A DNA stretch of 64,000 nucleotides from Phenylobacterium zucineum HLK1 (GTDB lineage: Bacteria; Pseudomonadota; Alphaproteobacteria; Caulobacterales; Caulobacteraceae): contig NC_011144.1 of assembly GCF_000017265.1 (NCBI RefSeq), forward strand, positions 3,016,001 to 3,080,000, read 5' to 3'. Position 1 is the stretch's first letter. Each line of letters starts with the position of its first letter. A program made the translations under genes and the position numbers. The notes under the pieces are model-generated. The model made no database searches. It saw only the letters and a list, made by a program, of their open reading frames with translations, and was not told the origin of the DNA. Below, piece after piece: positions 16,557 through 28,041 of the stretch.

Positions 16557-17093
16557 TCAGCGTTCTCCGAGGCCGATGACCACCGTGCGGGCGTTCCGGT
16601 TGCGCGCCCAGGCTTCCTCGGTCGAACCGGGATCGATCGGCCGCTCCTTGCCGTACGAGATCGTCTCGAGCCGGGTCGAGTCGACGCCGCTGCGGATCAG
16701 GAACTGGCGGGCGGCCTGGGCCCGGCGCGCGCCGAGGGCGAGGTTGTATTCGCGCGTGCCGCGTTCGTCGGCGTTCCCCTCGATCCGCGCCCGGACCGTC
16801 GGATTGCGCTGCAGCCAGGCCGCCTGGAGCTGCAGGACCGAGCGCGCCTCGGCGTCGAGGAGGTCGCTGTCGAGGGCGAAGTAGACGCGCTCGCCGGCGT
16901 TCGCGGCGAGATCCTCCTGCGAGCCGGGGACGACCGCGCCCATGGCCGGCGCCGGGGCAGGCGCCGCAGTCTCTGCGGGAGCCGACGCCGCGGGCGGAAC
17001 GGTCGGCGCGGCGGCCTTCGGCCGGCTGGCGCAGGCGCCCAGCGACAGCGCCGCGGCGGCGGTGATCAGGACGGTGGCGAACTTGGCGGTCAT
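16557..17093 (-). CDS. Pal/OmpA-like peptidoglycan-binding lipoprotein
   Basis: A 178-residue outer-membrane lipoprotein. The lipobox LGAC gives an acylated Cys near residue 21; a Pro/Ala-rich linker follows, then the OmpA C-terminal domain: YFALDSDLLDAEARSVL, RIEGNADERGTREYNLALGARRA and a final RNRNARTV. Conserved Asp and Arg residues for diaminopimelate binding are present. No tolB or other tol genes are adjacent, so this may be a paralogue of the Tol-Pal lipoprotein. Its ATG overlaps the stop of the oxygenase gene. Confidence 0.88.
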   Translation of the reverse strand: MTAKFATVLITAAAALSLGACASRPKAAAPTVPPAASAPAETAAPAPAPAMGAVVPGSQEDLAANAGERVYFALDSDLLDAEARSVLQLQAAWLQRNPTVRARIEGNADERGTREYNLALGARRAQAARQFLIRSGVDSTRLETISYGKERPIDPGSTEEAWARNRNARTVVIGLGER

Positions 17094-18187
17094 GTGACGG
17101 CTTCCCCAGCTGGAACAGGTGCGGCGACGGGCGGCGGCGGCGGATCGCTCTGCAGCAGATGGCGGTTCTGCTCGCGGACGCGCGCGCCGGCCTCGTCGTA
17201 GAGGAACGGCAGCGAGGCGTAGCGGCGGCCCCGGGTGACCGGCGTCGCCTCGTGAAGCAGGCTGCAGGAGAAGACCACCGCCCCGCCCGTCGGCGCGCGG
17301 TAGGTCCGGGACCCGAATTCCGGGAAGCGGAGGTCGCCGCCCTCGTAGTCCTCGGCGTTGAGATTGATCGAGACGGCGAACTTGCGGTGCGCGGTGCCCG
17401 CCGTGGTGTTGTCGCGGTGCGGCCGGAAATAGCCGCCCTCGGCGGCGTCGTAGCAGGCCACGATGTAGCGTTCGACGCGCGTGGCGGCGAACTGGAACGC
17501 CCGCTGCACCTCGGGCAGGAGGCGGTGGGCGATGGCCGTCCGCATGGCCTGCAGCAGGCGCTCGTCGTCCACCGGCGCGTCCCGGCGCTTCTTGAAGTCG
17601 TCGAGGACGCCGACCGTGCGCCCGCCCACGTCGCGCATCACGCCCGAGGGCGAGCCGCCGCGCCGCTCGTAGTGTTCGATCATGGCGCGGCAGAGCGTCG
17701 GCTCGAAGATCCTCGGCACGATCAGCACCGGCGCATGCACCGCGACGCGGGCATGATCCTCGGGCGCCGGCAGCGCGCGCAGGCGCGCCATGAACGCCTC
17801 GGTGCGGTGCATCGGCGCCAGCGCATAGACCCGCAGCATGGGGTCCAGCAGGACCCAGACGGCGTGCTCGCGGCCGTCCGCCTCCAACGCTCCGTAGAGG
17901 CGCCGCACCGCGCCGTCGGGATCCAGGAACCATCGCAGCCCGCCCCCGTCGCGGGCCTCGGGGAGGTCGTCCACGCCCGGCGTGATCAGGAACGCCGTCA
18001 GGGCGGCGTCGGTGAACAGCGACCGGTTGGCCGCGAGCTGGCCCAGCACCTCGCCCCGGGCCTGCCGATCGGTCGGCAGGAAGCCGAGCAGGACGAAGCG
18101 GCCGGCCGTCGAGCCGAGCGCGAAGGTCGGCGAGGTCAGCGTCGGCGCGGTGAACATCGGCGCGGGCGCGCCGAGCAGGAGCCTCAT
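17090..18187 (-). CDS. Peroxiredoxin-like domain fused to 2OG-Fe(II) oxygenase
   Basis: A 365-residue two-domain protein. Residues 1-150 look like a thioredoxin-fold AhpC/TSA domain (LLLGAPAPMFTAPTL..., GRFVLLGFLPTDRQARGE) but contain no cysteine at all, so peroxidase activity is not expected. Residues 160-350 form a prolyl-4-hydroxylase-like oxygenase with iron ligands in the HRD of RPHRDNT and the His of LLHEATPV, and with RGRRYASLPFLY, whose Arg should bind 2-oxoglutarate. The C-terminus has five prolines in a row. It probably hydroxylates a protein or a redox-related substrate. It is coupled by ATGA overlaps to a small upstream membrane peptide and to a Pal-like lipoprotein downstream. 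Confidence 0.85.
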   Translation of the reverse strand: MRLLLGAPAPMFTAPTLTSPTFALGSTAGRFVLLGFLPTDRQARGEVLGQLAANRSLFTDAALTAFLITPGVDDLPEARDGGGLRWFLDPDGAVRRLYGALEADGREHAVWVLLDPMLRVYALAPMHRTEAFMARLRALPAPEDHARVAVHAPVLIVPRIFEPTLCRAMIEHYERRGGSPSGVMRDVGGRTVGVLDDFKKRRDAPVDDERLLQAMRTAIAHRLLPEVQRAFQFAATRVERYIVACYDAAEGGYFRPHRDNTTAGTAHRKFAVSINLNAEDYEGGDLRFPEFGSRTYRAPTGGAVVFSCSLLHEATPVTRGRRYASLPFLYDEAGARVREQNRHLLQSDPPPPPVAAPVPAGEAVT

Positions 18188-18321
18188 TCCCGATCCTCCC
18201 CCGGCGCGGGGCCCGTCGCGCCCAGGCGGCGTCCCACCGCGCCGATCAGCCGGGCGCAGATCGTCGTCAGCGCCACGGCCAGGATCAGGGCGAAGAGCCA
18301 GAGCAGGACGGTCCGATCCAT
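18184..18321 (-). CDS. Small one-TM protein, unknown function
   Basis: A 45-residue open frame that starts MDRTVLLWLFALILAVALTT, a single hydrophobic helix, and ends in a basic and proline-containing cytosolic tail (GRRLGATGPAPGED). It is supported by its stop codon overlapping the next ATG (ATGA), the same spacing used twice in this unit. The divergent kdpDE-like genes raised the possibility of KdpF, but the sequence does not resemble it. It may anchor or modulate the oxygenase. Confidence 0.5.
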   Translation of the reverse strand: MDRTVLLWLFALILAVALTTICARLIGAVGRRLGATGPAPGEDRE

Positions 18322-18553
18322 CGGGGTTCTCGCAGACGGGTTCGCCCTCCGACCCGCACCGTGGGGGATGCGCGGGTCTCTCCATGGGCGGGCGAACCAC
18401 GGCGGGAGTGATCCCCCGCCCCGCGACCGCGGCCAAGCATAAGAAGTTTATAAGGAACGGCCCGGCCGGCGGCCCATAAGGCGGCCATAATTGACCGCGG
18501 CCGCGGTTCGGGGGCTTTAGTCCGGGCGCGGCCGGTACGGCCCGGACAGGGAG

Positions 18554-20011
18554 ATGCAGCGAAGCATGGGCCGGGTGCGGCGCGAATGGCGGGACCAGCT
18601 CTCGCGCTATGGAGCGGCGCTCGCGCTCGTGGCCGCCTCCACCGCCGTCGCCGAGGCGCTCTACAGGCTCACCGCCACCACCCGCCTGTCGATGGTGTTC
18701 CTGGCGGGGGTCCTGCTCGCGGCCTTCCTGCTGGGCTCGGGCCCCGCGTACTTCGCCGCCGCCGTCGCCTTCCTGGTCTACAACTTCTACCTGGTGGAGC
18801 CTCGGTTCACGATCGAGCTCACCACGCCGGAGGAGCTGCTGACGCTGCTCGTGTTCCTGGCCGTGGCCATGCTGACCGGCAACCTCACCGGCCGGGTCCG
18901 GGACGAGGCCGCCAGGGCCGAGGCCCGCGCCCGGGCCACCACCGCCCTGTTCGACGCCACCCGGGAGTTCTCGGCCTCGTCCGACGAGGGCCTCATCCGC
19001 CAGCGCCTGGCCGAGCACCTCGCCGCCACCGCCGGGGGCGAGGGGTTCGTGCGGGACGCCGGGCGCCTGCAGATGGCCCCGGCCGGGCTCCGGCGCGAGG
19101 ATATCCCAGGCGGCCTTCCCGGCGCCGCGGAGCCGGCCGGCGGCTGGACGCTCCGGCGGCTGGAGGTGGAGGGCCAGGCCCTCGGGACCGCCGGCTGGCG
19201 CGCTCCGCCGGACCGACGGCTCAGCCGGGACGAACACGACCTGCTCGAGCTCATGTGCGACGCCGGGGCGGCCGCCATCGCCCGGGCCCGACTCGCGGCC
19301 GGCAAGGCCGAGGCCGAGGCGCGCGCGCGCACCGAGGACCTGCGCAACGCCCTGCTCTCGTCCATCTCGCACGACCTGCGCACGCCGCTGGCCGCGATCC
19401 TCGCCTCGGCGACCAGCCTGCGGGAGTTCGGCGACAGCTTCGATCCCGGGGTCCGCCGCGACCTCGCGGCCACCATCCAGGAAGAGACCGAGCGGCTCGA
19501 CGCGGTGGTCGCCAATCTCCTCAGCATGACGCGGCTGCAGGCCGGGGCGCTGGCGATCCAGAAGGCGCCCTTCAACGTGCCCGAGGTGGTCCGCCGCACG
19601 GTCGAGCGGCGCGACCGCGCGCACCGCCGGTTCACCCTGACCTCGATTACGCCGCGGCTGCCCGAGGGCCTTGGCGATCCCATCCTGTTCGAGCAGGCGC
19701 TCGGCAACGTGGTGGAGAACGCGCTGCGCCACACCCCCGAGGACACGCTGGTCTTGGTGAGCATGCGGCTGGAGGACGACCGGATCGTCGTGGACGTCTG
19801 CGACCGCGGGCCGGGCGTGGGCGAAGCCGACCTCGAGCGGATCTTCGACCGGTTCTACCGGGCGGGCGGCGCGCGGCAGACGCCGGGGACCGGCCTTGGC
19901 CTTTCCATCGCCCGCGGGCTGATGGAGGCGATGGACGGGGCGATCGAGGCCCGCAACGATCCCGCCGCGGGCGGCCTGGTGGTCAGTCTCAGCCTGGAGT
20001 CCGCGGCATGA
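18554..20011 (+). CDS. kdpD: KdpD-like sensor histidine kinase, short form
   Basis: A 485-residue membrane kinase. It opens with about four transmembrane helices (residues 18-115) in a DUF4118-type domain (STAVAEALYRLTATTRLSMVF). A GAF-like region follows, then the dimerisation helix SSISHDLRTPLAAI with phospho-acceptor His273, and a HATPase domain with NVVENALRHTPED, DRGPGV and GTGLGLSIARG. Canonical KdpD is near 900 residues with N-terminal KdpD and Usp domains; these are absent, so this is the C-terminal module alone. KdpE follows with a four-base overlap. It may sense envelope state or K+, but no kdpFABC transporter is present in the window. Confidence 0.85.
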   Translation: MQRSMGRVRREWRDQLSRYGAALALVAASTAVAEALYRLTATTRLSMVFLAGVLLAAFLLGSGPAYFAAAVAFLVYNFYLVEPRFTIELTTPEELLTLLVFLAVAMLTGNLTGRVRDEAARAEARARATTALFDATREFSASSDEGLIRQRLAEHLAATAGGEGFVRDAGRLQMAPAGLRREDIPGGLPGAAEPAGGWTLRRLEVEGQALGTAGWRAPPDRRLSRDEHDLLELMCDAGAAAIARARLAAGKAEAEARARTEDLRNALLSSISHDLRTPLAAILASATSLREFGDSFDPGVRRDLAATIQEETERLDAVVANLLSMTRLQAGALAIQKAPFNVPEVVRRTVERRDRAHRRFTLTSITPRLPEGLGDPILFEQALGNVVENALRHTPEDTLVLVSMRLEDDRIVVDVCDRGPGVGEADLERIFDRFYRAGGARQTPGTGLGLSIARGLMEAMDGAIEARNDPAAGGLVVSLSLESAA

Positions 20012-20701
20012 GTTCCGGACGGCTGCTCCTCGTCGACGACGAGCCCCAGATCGTCCGGGCCCTGCTGCCCGCCCTGCAGGCGGCGGGCTACGCCGTGGAG
20101 GTGGCCGGGACCGGCGAGGCGGCCCTGACCTGCCTGGCGGCCGAGCCCTGCGACGCCATCATCCTCGACCTCGGCCTGCCCGACATGGACGGCAAGGAGG
20201 TCATCGCGCGCATCCGCGAATGGTCCGAGGCGCCGATCCTCGTGCTGTCGGCCCGCGACCTGGAGAGCGAGAAGATCGCCGCGCTGGACGCGGGCGCGGA
20301 CGACTTCGTGAACAAGCCGGTGGGCGTGGGCGAGCTGCTGGCGCGCCTGCGGGCCAGCCTGCGCGGCCGCGAGCGGCGCTTCGCGTCCCAGGCCATGTTC
20401 CGCAGCGGCGATCTCGCCATCGACTTCGCCCGCCGCCGCGTGACCGTCCAGGGCGAGGAGGTGCGCCTGACGCCGCGCGAATACGACCTGCTGCGGATCC
20501 TGGCGCGGCACGCCGGCCGGCCGGTCACCCATCGCCAGGTCATCGCCGCCGTCTGGGGCGCGGGGGCCCAGGTGGACGCCCAGTTCGTCCGCGTCCTCGT
20601 GGCGCAGCTTCGCCAGAAGCTCGAGGCCGAACCCTCGGCCCCGCGGCTGCTGATGACGGAACCGGGCCTCGGCTACCGCCTGGCGGCCGAGGACGATCCC
20701 G

Positions 20702-20721
<20 letters not shown>
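20008..20721 (+). CDS. kdpE: KdpE-like response regulator
   Basis: A 237-residue OmpR-type regulator. The receiver domain has acidic residues at 10-11, phospho-acceptor Asp54 in [12 protein letters not shown] and the Lys in DDFVNKPVG. The C-terminal winged helix shows [25 protein letters not shown] and [12 protein letters not shown]. Start ATG overlaps the kinase stop, so the pair is translated together. Its 3' end overlaps the stop end of metH on the opposite strand by 20 bases, which means the two convergent transcripts share sequence. Targets are unknown without kdpFABC in view. Confidence 0.9.
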
Positions 20722-23350
<2,629 letters not shown>

Positions 23351-23365
23351 TGAAACTCGGATGAC

Positions 23366-24423
<1,058 letters not shown>

Positions 24424-24427
<4 letters not shown>

Positions 24428-25356
24428 GCCGCGGCCTCCTTCGAGCGTTGATCGGTCTCGCGCACGCCCAGGATCCGGCAGATCGCATAGGTCAGGTCGG
24501 CGCGGTTCAGGGTGTAGAAGTGGAAGTCGCCGAAGCCCTCCTCGGCGAGCCTGGCGCACATCTCGGACGCCACCGAGGCGGCGATCAGGCGGCGCGTCTC
24601 GGGGTCCTTGTCCAGGCCCTCGAACAGGTTGCCCAGCCAGGCCGGCAGCTCGATGCCGATGGGCCCGGCCATCTTCTTCAGGCCCGCGTAGTTGGTCACC
24701 GGCATGATCCCCGGCGAGATCGGGATCGTGACCCCCGCCTTCCGCACCCGGTCCATGAACCGCAGGAAGCCGTCCACGTCGAAGAAGAACTGGGTGATCG
24801 CTCGGGTCGCCCCGGCGTCGATCTTGGCCTTCAGCACGTCGATGTCGTGGTCGATCGACGGGCTTTCCGGATGGACATGCGGATAGAGGCCGACGCTCAC
24901 CTCGAACGGGGCGATCGCGCGGATGCCGGCGGTCAGTTCGGTGGCGTTGCGGTAGCCGTCCTCGCGCGGCGTATAGACCCCGCCCATCTGGCCGGGCGGG
25001 TCGCCGCGCAGGGCGACGATGTGTCGTATGCCCGAGGCCCAGTAGTCGCGGATGACCTCGTCCACCTCCTCGCGTGAGGCTTCGACGCAGGTCAGGTGCG
25101 CGGCCGGCTTCAGGCGCGTCTCGGCCAGCATGCGCAGCACGGTCCGGTGCGTGCGGTCGCGGGTCGAGCCGCCGGCGCCGTAGGTCACCGACACGAACGA
25201 GGGGTTCAGGGGCTCCAGCCGCCGGATCGCGGCCCACAGGTTCTCTTCGGCCTCGGGGGTCTTCGGCGGCGAGAATTCGAACGAGACCTGCGGGCGCGGC
25301 GCGCCGCCGACGCCGGCGCGGGCCACGGGTCCAAGCGCGGTTTCGGTCGGGCTCAT
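24424..25356 (-). CDS. metF: 5,10-methylenetetrahydrofolate reductase
   Basis: A 310-residue cytosolic flavoprotein that makes 5-methyl-THF, the methyl donor for the adjacent methionine synthase. Family features include SFEFSPPKTPEAEENLW at the N-terminus, FVSVTYGAGGSTRDRTHRTV (catalytic Glu and FAD-side residues nearby), HIVALRGDPPG and a final ACTxx-like HFYTLNRADLT. The length is normal. Start and stop overlap neighbours on both sides by four bases, placing it squarely within the sahR-metF-metH operon. Confidence 0.96.
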
Positions 25357-26324
25357 GCGGCGCTCCTCTGCCGGGCGCTGGCGCGCTCGGCCGTCCAGAT
25401 CTTCACGGTCAGTCCCTGCTCGCGCGACGGCGGCAGCGCCTGGGCTTCCACCTGTCCAAGCCCGGCGTCCGCCAGCCAGCGGCCGATCTCGGCGTCCGAG
25501 AAGCCCAGGCGGCGATGCTGGTGCTGCTCGCGCAGGAACTCGAGGGTGTGCGGGGCGAAGTCGACGATCAGCAGCCGGCCGCCCTCGCCGGTGATCCGCG
25601 CCGCCTCCTTCACCGCCGCGGCCGGGTCGCCCAGGTAGTGCAGCACCTGATGGACGACGACGAGGTCGGCGCTGCCGTCGGGCAGGCGGGTGCCGAAGAT
25701 GTCGCCGTGGCGCAGCTCGCAGCGCTCCAGCCCCGCCTCGGCGACATGGCTGCGGGCGATGTTCAGCATGTGCTGCGACAGGTCCAGACCCAACGCCTGC
25801 TCGGCGCGCGGCCCCAGCAGGGTCAGCATCCGGCCGGTGCCCGAGCCCAGGTCCACCAGGCGCTTGAACGGTCCCGGCCCGGCCGCCTTCAGGATCGCCG
25901 CCTCGACGGCCGCCTCGGCCACGTACAGCGAGCGGATCTCGTCCCAGCGGGCGGCGTTGCGGGCGAAGTAGGCGTCGGCCTCGGCGGCGCGTTCGGCCTG
26001 CACGGCCAGCAGCCGCTCGGCGTCACGCTGCAGGACGGCGTCGGCGGGGTCGATCCGGCGCAGCACCTCCGCCGCCAGCTCGCCGGCGTGCCCCGCCTCC
26101 ACCAGCCGGTAGAAGACCCAGGCCCCGTCGGGGAACCGCTCGACGAGGCCGGCCTCGGCCAGCAGCTTCAGATGGCGCGAGACCCGCGGCTGGCTCTGGT
26201 CGAGGACGCGGCACAGCTCCAGCACCGCCAGCTCCTCGTGCGCCAGCAGGGCCAGGATGCGCAGGCGCGTCGGCTCGCCTGCCGCGCGGAGCACATCCAC
26301 AACCTGGGCCGCCGAGAGCTTCAT
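25353..26324 (-). CDS. sahR: ArsR-type regulator fused to SAM-dependent methyltransferase (SahR-like)
   Basis: A 323-residue protein with an N-terminal ArsR winged helix (residues 1-95: LRAAGEPTRLRILALLAHEELAV, QSQPRVSRHLKLLAEAGLVE) joined to a class I methyltransferase fold (about 130-320) with VDLGSGTGRMLTLL as SAM-binding motif I. This architecture and the linkage to metF-metH match SahR, the S-adenosylhomocysteine-responsive repressor of the methionine cycle in Proteobacteria. The methyltransferase fold probably serves as the SAH/SAM sensor. It heads the operon, and its ATG lies six bases from a perfect palindrome. Confidence 0.88.
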   Translation of the reverse strand: MKLSAAQVVDVLRAAGEPTRLRILALLAHEELAVLELCRVLDQSQPRVSRHLKLLAEAGLVERFPDGAWVFYRLVEAGHAGELAAEVLRRIDPADAVLQRDAERLLAVQAERAAEADAYFARNAARWDEIRSLYVAEAAVEAAILKAAGPGPFKRLVDLGSGTGRMLTLLGPRAEQALGLDLSQHMLNIARSHVAEAGLERCELRHGDIFGTRLPDGSADLVVVHQVLHYLGDPAAAVKEAARITGEGGRLLIVDFAPHTLEFLREQHQHRRLGFSDAEIGRWLADAGLGQVEAQALPPSREQGLTVKIWTAERASARQRSAA

Positions 26325-26330
26325 GGCGGC

Positions 26331-26350
26331 ACATAAAGATATCTTTATGT
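26331..26350. promoter_or_regulatory. Perfect 20-bp palindrome, SahR operator candidate
   Basis: ACATAAAGAT followed by its exact reverse complement ATCTTTATGT, six bases upstream of the sahR ATG. It is an AT-rich site in a 33-base gap, in GC-rich surroundings. A TTGACT hexamer on the minus strand overlaps the stop codon of the upstream gene (26356-26361) and could be the -35, so the palindrome would cover the -10 region and block initiation. Confidence 0.8.
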
Positions 26351-26357
26351 CTTTAAG

Positions 26358-27302
26358 TCAAGCGGCGACAGGGCTCGCGACCGGCTCTCCGGCCAGGAAC
26401 AGCCGCACGTTCTCCAGCGCCTGGGCGACCATGCGCGGGATGGAATCGACGGTGCCGCCGGCGGTGTGCGGAGTCAGCACGGTGTTGGGCACGTCGGCCC
26501 AGCGCGAGGCGGGCGTCGGTTCCTCGGCGAACACGTCCAGGGCGGCGCGGCCCAGCCGGCCGTCCTTCAGCGCCGCGATCAGCGCGTCCTCGTCGATGAT
26601 CGAGCCGCGGGCCACGTTGACGATCAGGCCCCTGGGCCCGACGGCCTCGATGATCGTCCCCGACACCGCGCCGCGGTTCGAGGCGTCGGCGCGGCAGGCC
26701 ACCACCAGGATGTCGCTCTCGCGCGCCAGGGCCAGCAGGCTGTCGGCGCGGGGCCAGGCGGCGGGCTTCGGGTTCGGGCCCCACCAGGCGACCTCCATCC
26801 CGAACGCCTCGGCCCGGCGGGCGACCGCCTCGCCGATGGCGCCCAGACCCATGATCCCCAGCTTGCGGCCCTTCAGGCCCGGCCGCGGGCGAAGGCGGTC
26901 GTCGCCCCGCCAGCCGCCCGCCCGCACCACCTGGTCGCCCGCGACGATGTTGCGCCAGGACGCCAGGATCAGGCCGATGGCGTGGTCGGCCACGTCGTCG
27001 GCGTTCAGCCCCTTGGCGTGGGTGACCTCGATCCCGCGCTTGCGGCACCAGCCCACGTCGATCCCGTCGTAGCCGACGCTGACGCAGGCGATCAGCCCCA
27101 GGTTCGGCAGGCGCTCCAGCAGCTCCGGGGTCAGCGGGACCTCCCCGGCGTGGACGATCACCCGGATCGCCTCGCGGGTCTCGTCCGAGGGCGCGTGGCC
27201 GGGCGCCACCTGGAAGCCGGCGGCCTCCAGCGGCCGCCGCACCGGCTCCAGCATCTCGTGCGAGATCATCACGAGGCGCGCGGGCATCGGGGGCTCGGAC
27301 AT
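26358..27302 (-). CDS. D-isomer-specific 2-hydroxyacid dehydrogenase
   Basis: A 314-residue NAD(P)-dependent oxidoreductase. It shows the split catalytic domain flanking a Rossmann fold with GLGAIGEAVARRAEAFG (GxGxxG), and in the C-terminal part the catalytic Glu/His regions DVFAEEPTPASR and LTPHTAGGT. It reduces 2-keto acids such as glyoxylate or hydroxypyruvate in the reverse sense; the exact substrate is unknown. Two starts, at 27302 and 27287, are each embedded in a repeated CGATG block. The first has GGAG with proper spacing, but this lies inside a hairpin. Confidence 0.88.
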   Translation of the reverse strand: MSEPPMPARLVMISHEMLEPVRRPLEAAGFQVAPGHAPSDETREAIRVIVHAGEVPLTPELLERLPNLGLIACVSVGYDGIDVGWCRKRGIEVTHAKGLNADDVADHAIGLILASWRNIVAGDQVVRAGGWRGDDRLRPRPGLKGRKLGIMGLGAIGEAVARRAEAFGMEVAWWGPNPKPAAWPRADSLLALARESDILVVACRADASNRGAVSGTIIEAVGPRGLIVNVARGSIIDEDALIAALKDGRLGRAALDVFAEEPTPASRWADVPNTVLTPHTAGGTVDSIPRMVAQALENVRLFLAGEPVASPVAA

Positions 27303-27303
27303 C

Positions 27304-27331
27304 GGGGGCTCCGGACACGTCGGGAGCCCCC
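27304..27331 (-). promoter_or_regulatory. Hairpin covering the ribosome binding site of the dehydrogenase
   Basis: A 9-bp perfect stem (27304-27312 with 27323-27331) and 10-base loop sit one base before the ATG of the dehydrogenase and 27 bases after the stop of the PfpI-like gene. On the minus strand the GGAG Shine-Dalgarno lies in the 3' arm. It could end the upstream transcript or restrict translation of the next gene. Confidence 0.55.
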
Positions 27332-27357
27332 TAATAGCCGCGAGCCCGAGGGCGGCG

Positions 27358-27969
27358 CTAGACCGTGGGCCGGGTCTCGTCCCGCCCGCCGGCCTCGGCG
27401 CCGCGGCCCGTGCGGCCGGCGTGCCGGCCCTCGGCGAACTCCTCGACCATCTTGGCGCAGAACGCCGGCAGGTCGTCGGGATTGCGCGAGGTGACGAGGC
27501 CGGCATCGGTCACCACCTCCTGGTCGACCCACTCGGCGCCGGCGTTGCGCAGGTCGGTCTTCAGCGACGGCCACGACGTCATCTTCCGCCCGTCGACGGC
27601 GCCCGCGTCGATCAGCGTCCACGGCCCATGGCAGATCGCCGCGATCGGCTTCTCCTCGCGCACGAAGTGGCGGATGAAGTCGATGGCCTTCTCCTCCAGC
27701 CGCAGCTGGTCGGGGTTGATCACCCCGCCGGGCAGCACGAGGCCGTCGTAGTCCTGGGCGCTGGCCTGCGACAGCTCGCGGTCGACCCGGACCTTGTCGC
27801 CCTTGTCGTGGTGGTTGAAGCCCTGGATCTCGCCGCCCTTGGGCGCGACGATATGCACTTCCGCGCCGGCTTCCTTCAGCGCCTCGACCGGCTTGGTCAG
27901 CTCGACCTGTTCGAAGCCGTCGGTGGCGAGCACCGCCACCTTGCGTCCTTGCAGACGTCCGTCAGCCAT
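27358..27969 (-). CDS. DJ-1/PfpI family protein (general stress protein 18 type)
   Basis: A 203-residue soluble protein. The nucleophile is Cys in AAICHGPWTLIDA; the VLATDGFEQVELT start and GLVLPGGVINPDQLR segment are family marks, with Glu of the triad in the first region. Members of this subgroup (YhbO/PfpI) act as stress-protective deglycase or protease-like enzymes; the biochemical role is still debated. The C-terminal 25 residues are extra and Gly/Arg-rich. Same direction as the dehydrogenase downstream, separated by a hairpin. Confidence 0.87.
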   Translation of the reverse strand: MADGRLQGRKVAVLATDGFEQVELTKPVEALKEAGAEVHIVAPKGGEIQGFNHHDKGDKVRVDRELSQASAQDYDGLVLPGGVINPDQLRLEEKAIDFIRHFVREEKPIAAICHGPWTLIDAGAVDGRKMTSWPSLKTDLRNAGAEWVDQEVVTDAGLVTSRNPDDLPAFCAKMVEEFAEGRHAGRTGRGAEAGGRDETRPTV

Positions 27970-28041
27970 GGTGAGGCCTCCTTCTCTGGATTGTCGGGTG
28001 TCGCCCCAACAACCCGCCAGGAGGACCCGCGTTCCGAGGGC

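Noticed and set aside
18184..18321. Small membrane peptide as KdpF
   Set aside because: It lacks KdpF-like sequence, runs opposite to the kinase genes, and is coupled to the oxygenase instead.
17090..19732. An 880-residue open frame on the minus strand covering the oxygenase gene and running antisense through the KdpD-like gene
   Set aside because: Only the part from 18187 down has recognisable domains; the upstream part is the reverse complement of the kinase gene and its length results from high GC at third positions.
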